Notes under the pieces: model-generated
Told to the model about the DNA's origin: nothing
Databases searched by the model: none
What the model saw: only the letters and a program-made list of their open reading frames with translations
Shown: piece by piece, positions 4,988-7,464 of the stretch
How positions within the stretch are numbered: the stretch's first letter is position 1
Layout: each line of letters opens with the position of its first letter
NCBI GenBank assembly: GCA_030614585.1
Contig: JAUWTT010000186.1
Span: 1-7,464 of the forward strand
Source: Acidobacteriota bacterium
GTDB lineage: Bacteria > Acidobacteriota > UBA6911 > RPQK01 > JAPXNP01
DNA length: 7,464 nucleotides
Reading direction: 5' to 3'
Position numbers and translations under genes: made by a program

Positions 4988-5046
4988 CCCAGCCCCCAGC
5001 CCCCAGCCCCGAGTTCCCAGTTCCCAGTTCCTAGCCCCCAGCCCCC
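4988..5046 (-). repeat. G-rich heptamer array, possible G-quadruplex
   Basis: The minus strand carries eight runs of 3-5 G within 59 bases, spaced largely by CT or AACT. The array is built of 7-base units GGGGGCT and GGGAACT. It starts four bases after the aldehyde dehydrogenase stop (5051-5053). The G-runs lie on that gene's coding strand, so they would be present in its mRNA. Confidence 0.8.
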
Positions 5047-5050
5047 ATTC

Positions 5051-6610
5051 CTACCCGAATTCAATCCCCTGTGCCAGCGGCATGTCATCTGACCAATTGA
5101 TTGTATTGGTCTGTCTCCGCATATAGGCTTTCCATGCATCTGAACCCGACTCTCTACCGCCTCCGGTCTCCTTTTCCCCACCGAAGGCTCCACCGATCTC
5201 CGCTCCGCTGGTTCCCAGGTTAACGTTGGCGATTCCACAGTCTGAGCCGCTCGTAGAAAGAAAACGTTCGGCCTCGAGGAGGTGTGTGGTGAACATTGCG
5301 CTTGAAAGCCCTTGTGGGACCCCGTTATGAATTGCAATCGCCTCATCGAGGTTGTCGTATTCCATGACATACAGAATGGGAGCAAAGGTCTCTTCGCAAA
5401 CCATAGGACTCTGTGTAACCATTCGGACGATCGTAGGGTCGACGAAACAGTCGCCCAGGTCAGGCCGCTGGTTACCTCCTGTGAGGACGACTCCGCCCTG
5501 CTGTTTGACGGTATCGAGGGCCTGCATCATATCCTCAACGGCGCCCTGGTTGACGAGAGGTCCCATCAGTGTGGAATCTTCGGTTGGGTCTCCGATTGGG
5601 ACTTGTTGATAGGCGGCCACCAACCGGTTAAGCAACTCCTCTGCGATGCTCTTGTGGGCGATCACGCGGCGAGTTGATGTGCACCGCTGACCCGCTGTGC
5701 CAACTGCTCCAAAGAGAATGGCCCTAACCGCCAGGTTCAAATCGGCGTGCTTCGAAACTACGACCGCATTGTTACCTCCCAGTTCCAGGATGGTGCGGCC
5801 GAGCCTCTGGGCGACCGTGGAAGCTACATGGCGCCCAACTCTCACAGATCCGGTAAAGCTGACCAGCGGGATGCGAACATCCTCCAGCATCCGATTGCCC
5901 ACCTCGTTCCGGTCGCCTACCACCAAGTTGAAGACGCCGTCCAAATTGTGATCACGGGAAACGCTATTAACAGCGTGTTGAATCGCGATTGCCACCAAAG
6001 GAGTCGAATGGGAGGGTTTCCAGATCATCGTATCGCCACAGGCAGCTGCAATCGCAGCGTTCCATGCCCAGACTGCTGCCGGGAAGTTAAAGGCGGTAAT
6101 GATACTGATCGGCCCCAGCGGATGCCATTGCTCGTACATTCGGTGGGATGGCCGCTCCGAGTGCATTTGTTTTCCGTACAGCTGGCGCGATAGACCGACT
6201 GCAAAGTCACAGATGTCGATCATTTCCTGGACCTCGCCAACACCCTCTGCCTTGATCTTCCCCATCTCGATAGCAATCAGCTCTCCAAGTGGTTCCCGAA
6301 TCCCCCGAAGGGCGGTACCTATATCCCGCACAACGAGGCCGCGTTTAGGTGCAGGAACCGTTTTCCATGACTGGAATGCGGTGACTGACTTCTCAATCAG
6401 TGCGTCGTAGGTTGTCGCCGTAGCTTGGCGTACAGCGGCAAGGACTTCTCCCGTTGTTGGATCATAAGACACCAAGTCCTTTCCGCCGGCGTCTTCAACC
6501 CACTGGCCATCTCCACTACAAACTCCTGGATTTCGATCAGCGATCTTCAGTTCATCCAGAATTGCTTTTACTTTTTGAGTCTTCTGAGCTGTCGCAATCA
6601 TCTCAGCCAT
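5051..6610 (-). CDS. ALDH7-family aldehyde dehydrogenase (aminoadipate-semialdehyde dehydrogenase-like)
   Basis: A 519-residue NAD(P)-dependent aldehyde dehydrogenase. Seen: ITAFNFPAAVWAWN with N175, the cofactor-site WKPS (197-200), SFTGSVRVGR (251-260), ELGGNN with the general base E276, and GQRC with the catalytic C310, then ETFAPILYV. The C-terminal stretch SGAEIGGAFGGEKETGGGRESGSD and MPLAQGIEFG is characteristic of ALDH7A1 (antiquitin) and bacterial AmaB, which oxidise alpha-aminoadipate semialdehyde in lysine breakdown. Family assignment is firm, substrate inferred. The AAAGG Shine-Dalgarno abuts the first ATG but is nine bases before the fourth codon, also ATG (6601), so the true start may be 6601 (516 residues). 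It follows the EVE gene by 53 bases on the same strand, possibly as an operon. No other lysine-catabolic gene is visible. Confidence 0.9.
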   Translation of the reverse strand: MAEMIATAQKTQKVKAILDELKIADRNPGVCSGDGQWVEDAGGKDLVSYDPTTGEVLAAVRQATATTYDALIEKSVTAFQSWKTVPAPKRGLVVRDIGTALRGIREPLGELIAIEMGKIKAEGVGEVQEMIDICDFAVGLSRQLYGKQMHSERPSHRMYEQWHPLGPISIITAFNFPAAVWAWNAAIAAACGDTMIWKPSHSTPLVAIAIQHAVNSVSRDHNLDGVFNLVVGDRNEVGNRMLEDVRIPLVSFTGSVRVGRHVASTVAQRLGRTILELGGNNAVVVSKHADLNLAVRAILFGAVGTAGQRCTSTRRVIAHKSIAEELLNRLVAAYQQVPIGDPTEDSTLMGPLVNQGAVEDMMQALDTVKQQGGVVLTGGNQRPDLGDCFVDPTIVRMVTQSPMVCEETFAPILYVMEYDNLDEAIAIHNGVPQGLSSAMFTTHLLEAERFLSTSGSDCGIANVNLGTSGAEIGGAFGGEKETGGGRESGSDAWKAYMRRQTNTINWSDDMPLAQGIEFG

Positions 6611-6663
6611 CCTTTCTGTTTATTTGGAAATGTCAGCTGGACCTGGCTCCTCAGTGCACCTGT

Positions 6664-7125
6664 CTACCTCTCTCGGCCCAGCTCGACGATGACCTCGTAC
6701 TCCTCGGGTTTCACCGGTTGCACCGATAAGCGTCCACTCTTGACGAGGACCATATCCTGGAGCGAATCGTTTTTCTTGATTCCTTCCAGCGTCACCGGTT
6801 CAGGAAACTTCTCGAGAAATCCAATGTCCACCATGAACCAGCGGGGAGAATCCGGTGTTGATTTGGGGTCATGGTACCTGCTTCCTGGATCGAATGAAGT
6901 GAAATCCGGATAAGATTCACGAACAACTTGCGCTGTCCCGACCACTCCCGGTGACTTGGTATTGCTGTGGTAATAGAGGACCAAATCGCCGTTCTTCATT
7001 TGGTCGCGCATGAAGTTGCGTGCCTGGTAGTTTCTGACTCCCTCCCAATGGGTGGTACCGTCCCGGGCAAGGTCGTCGATCGAGTAAACATTGGGCTCAC
7101 TTTTTACCAGCCAATACTTCGCCAT
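6664..7125 (-). CDS. EVE-domain protein (THYN1-like)
   Basis: A 153-residue single-domain protein of the EVE family, related in fold to PUA and YTH domains. The family is thought to bind modified bases in DNA or RNA. Seen: the family N-terminus KYWLVKSEP, then HWEGVRNYQARNFM with the expected pocket aromatics, KNGDLVLYYHSNTKSPGVVG, and a C-terminal SLQDMVLVKSGRLSVQPV. The whole chain is one EVE domain, the usual length for the stand-alone bacterial form. The conserved KYWLVKSEP fixes the start at this ATG, but GAGG ends only one base before it, too close for normal ribosome binding. An extended -10 sequence lies nine bases upstream, so the mRNA may be almost leaderless. The aldehyde dehydrogenase follows on the same strand. 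No restriction or defence gene adjoins it here. Confidence 0.9.
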   Translation of the reverse strand: MAKYWLVKSEPNVYSIDDLARDGTTHWEGVRNYQARNFMRDQMKNGDLVLYYHSNTKSPGVVGTAQVVRESYPDFTSFDPGSRYHDPKSTPDSPRWFMVDIGFLEKFPEPVTLEGIKKNDSLQDMVLVKSGRLSVQPVKPEEYEVIVELGRER

Positions 7126-7134
7126 ACCTCGTGA

Positions 7135-7143
7135 ATGATACCA
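7135..7143 (-). promoter_or_regulatory. extended -10 promoter of the EVE gene
   Basis: Minus strand TGGTATCAT: an extended -10 (TGn) plus TATCAT, 5/6 to consensus, with a poor -35 (TTTCAA, 16 bases upstream). It ends nine bases before the ATG, predicting a leader of only about three bases. It is identical to the sequence in front of the cysteine desulfurase. Confidence 0.4.
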
Positions 7144-7294
7144 AACGGCGAGAGACTTGAAAGGAGGTCTTGCCGACGCTCAATGCGATACCTTCGCGGC
7201 GGTCTAAATTAGCCGGAAACGGGAAGCCAAAGTTTCTTCTCTGCCTCAGGTCCCTCGCCGTATATCCACACTTCTGAAAAATCGAAAATCACCC

Positions 7295-7323
7295 TTTACC
7301 TATGGTCTGAGTCAACCTATGAT
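7295..7323 (+). promoter_or_regulatory. sigma-70 promoter for the right-edge gene
   Basis: TTTACC (7295-7300), exactly 17 bases, then TATGAT (7318-7323): 4/6 and 5/6 to consensus. The start site would be near 7330, giving a short leader of about 15 bases that still contains the GAAGGGAAG ribosome site. Confidence 0.5.
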
Positions 7324-7344
7324 CCCTACACGAAGGGAAGCTGA

Positions 7345-7464
7345 ATGGCCTATCAGGGAGTGCTGAACGACATAAGAGTCTGTTTGAAGGGGGGGCATCC
7401 CCAAAGACTGCCCGTATTCGCCATGAGCCAGGTCTTCGACGCCGTTCAGGCCGGGTACACATTC
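7345..7464 (+). CDS. partial N-terminus, probable uroporphyrinogen-decarboxylase-family protein
   Basis: An open frame of 40 codons runs from ATG at 7345 to the window edge without a stop. It is preceded by GAAGGGAAG at good spacing and by a promoter. It begins MAYQGVLNDIRVCLKG, then GGHPQRLPVFAMSQVFD. The pattern of a short helix followed by G-x-P-x-R-x-PVF is the N-terminal signature of the URO-D superfamily, which includes haem-pathway decarboxylase and the corrinoid-dependent methyltransferases (MtaA/CmuA type). The PVFAMS ending looks more like the methyltransferase-type or uncharacterised branch than HemE, but 40 residues cannot decide. The gene continues past the edge. Confidence 0.6.
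   Translation, partial: MAYQGVLNDIRVCLKGGHPQRLPVFAMSQVFDAVQAGYTF

Noticed and set aside
4975..5385. 136-codon minus-strand open frame running through the G-rich array
   Set aside because: It is antisense-frame shadow of the aldehyde dehydrogenase followed by a translated 7-base repeat (GLG/GNWELG). There is no family resemblance and no start signal.
7159..7168. Minus-strand ACCTCCTTT, identical to the core of the 16S rRNA 3' end
   Set aside because: The flanks do not match 16S rRNA (no GGATC before, no rRNA sequence upstream). It is a chance anti-Shine-Dalgarno match.
7160..7277. AAAGGAGG at 7160-7167 followed by a TTG-started frame of 35 codons
   Set aside because: The Shine-Dalgarno is only two bases from the TTG, the product (LPTLNAIPSRRSK...) is basic and low-complexity, and there is no promoter or homology I can recognise.

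Overview
This window carries eight complete protein genes and one gene cut by the right edge, all bacterial housekeeping or catabolic families, on DNA of middling G+C. There is no phage, transposase, CRISPR, rRNA or tRNA signal. Base composition, the mix of families and the abundance of short CACCAAG- and CACTAAA-type intergenic repeats suggest an environmental bacterium. Acidobacteriota or a neighbouring phylum is my guess, but nothing here fixes the phylum.

Layout, left to right. (1) Positions 117-1797, minus strand: a two-gene operon, eda then kdgK (8-base overlap), the last two steps of 2-keto-3-deoxygluconate breakdown to pyruvate and glyceraldehyde-3-phosphate. (2) Divergent from it, at 1885-2262 plus: a RidA-family imine deaminase. 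The 81-base gap before the annotated ORF holds a candidate ridA promoter and a perfect 12-base palindrome. (3) 2465-2902 minus: a small heat-shock protein (Hsp20) with a good sigma-70-like promoter and its own terminator. (4) 3115-4643 plus: a cysteine desulfurase and an IscU-like Fe-S scaffold, coupled by a TGATG stop/start. The scaffold lacks the usual third cysteine. (5) 5051-7125 minus: an EVE-domain protein followed by an ALDH7-type aldehyde dehydrogenase. (6) 7345 to the edge, plus: the N-terminus of what looks like a uroporphyrinogen-decarboxylase-family protein, with its own promoter.

The most unusual content lies in the spaces after stop codons. At the 3' ends of kdgK, ridA and iscU a related 29-nt A/C-rich arm (25 of 29 identical in two pairwise comparisons) appears, each time in the same orientation relative to the gene it follows. 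After iscU it is paired with an inverted partner into a long imperfect hairpin. After the aldehyde dehydrogenase a different sequence (CACTAAA units) builds the same kind of hairpin. Three of these four sites also hold a short array of 7-base tandem repeats, each with a different sequence, and one array runs into the end of iscU. This looks like a recurring composite element attached to gene ends.

A second theme is translation start. The cysteine desulfurase and the EVE gene have no well-spaced Shine-Dalgarno site, yet both carry the same nine bases, TGGTATCAT, just 7-9 bases before a start codon. This fits leaderless or nearly leaderless transcripts.
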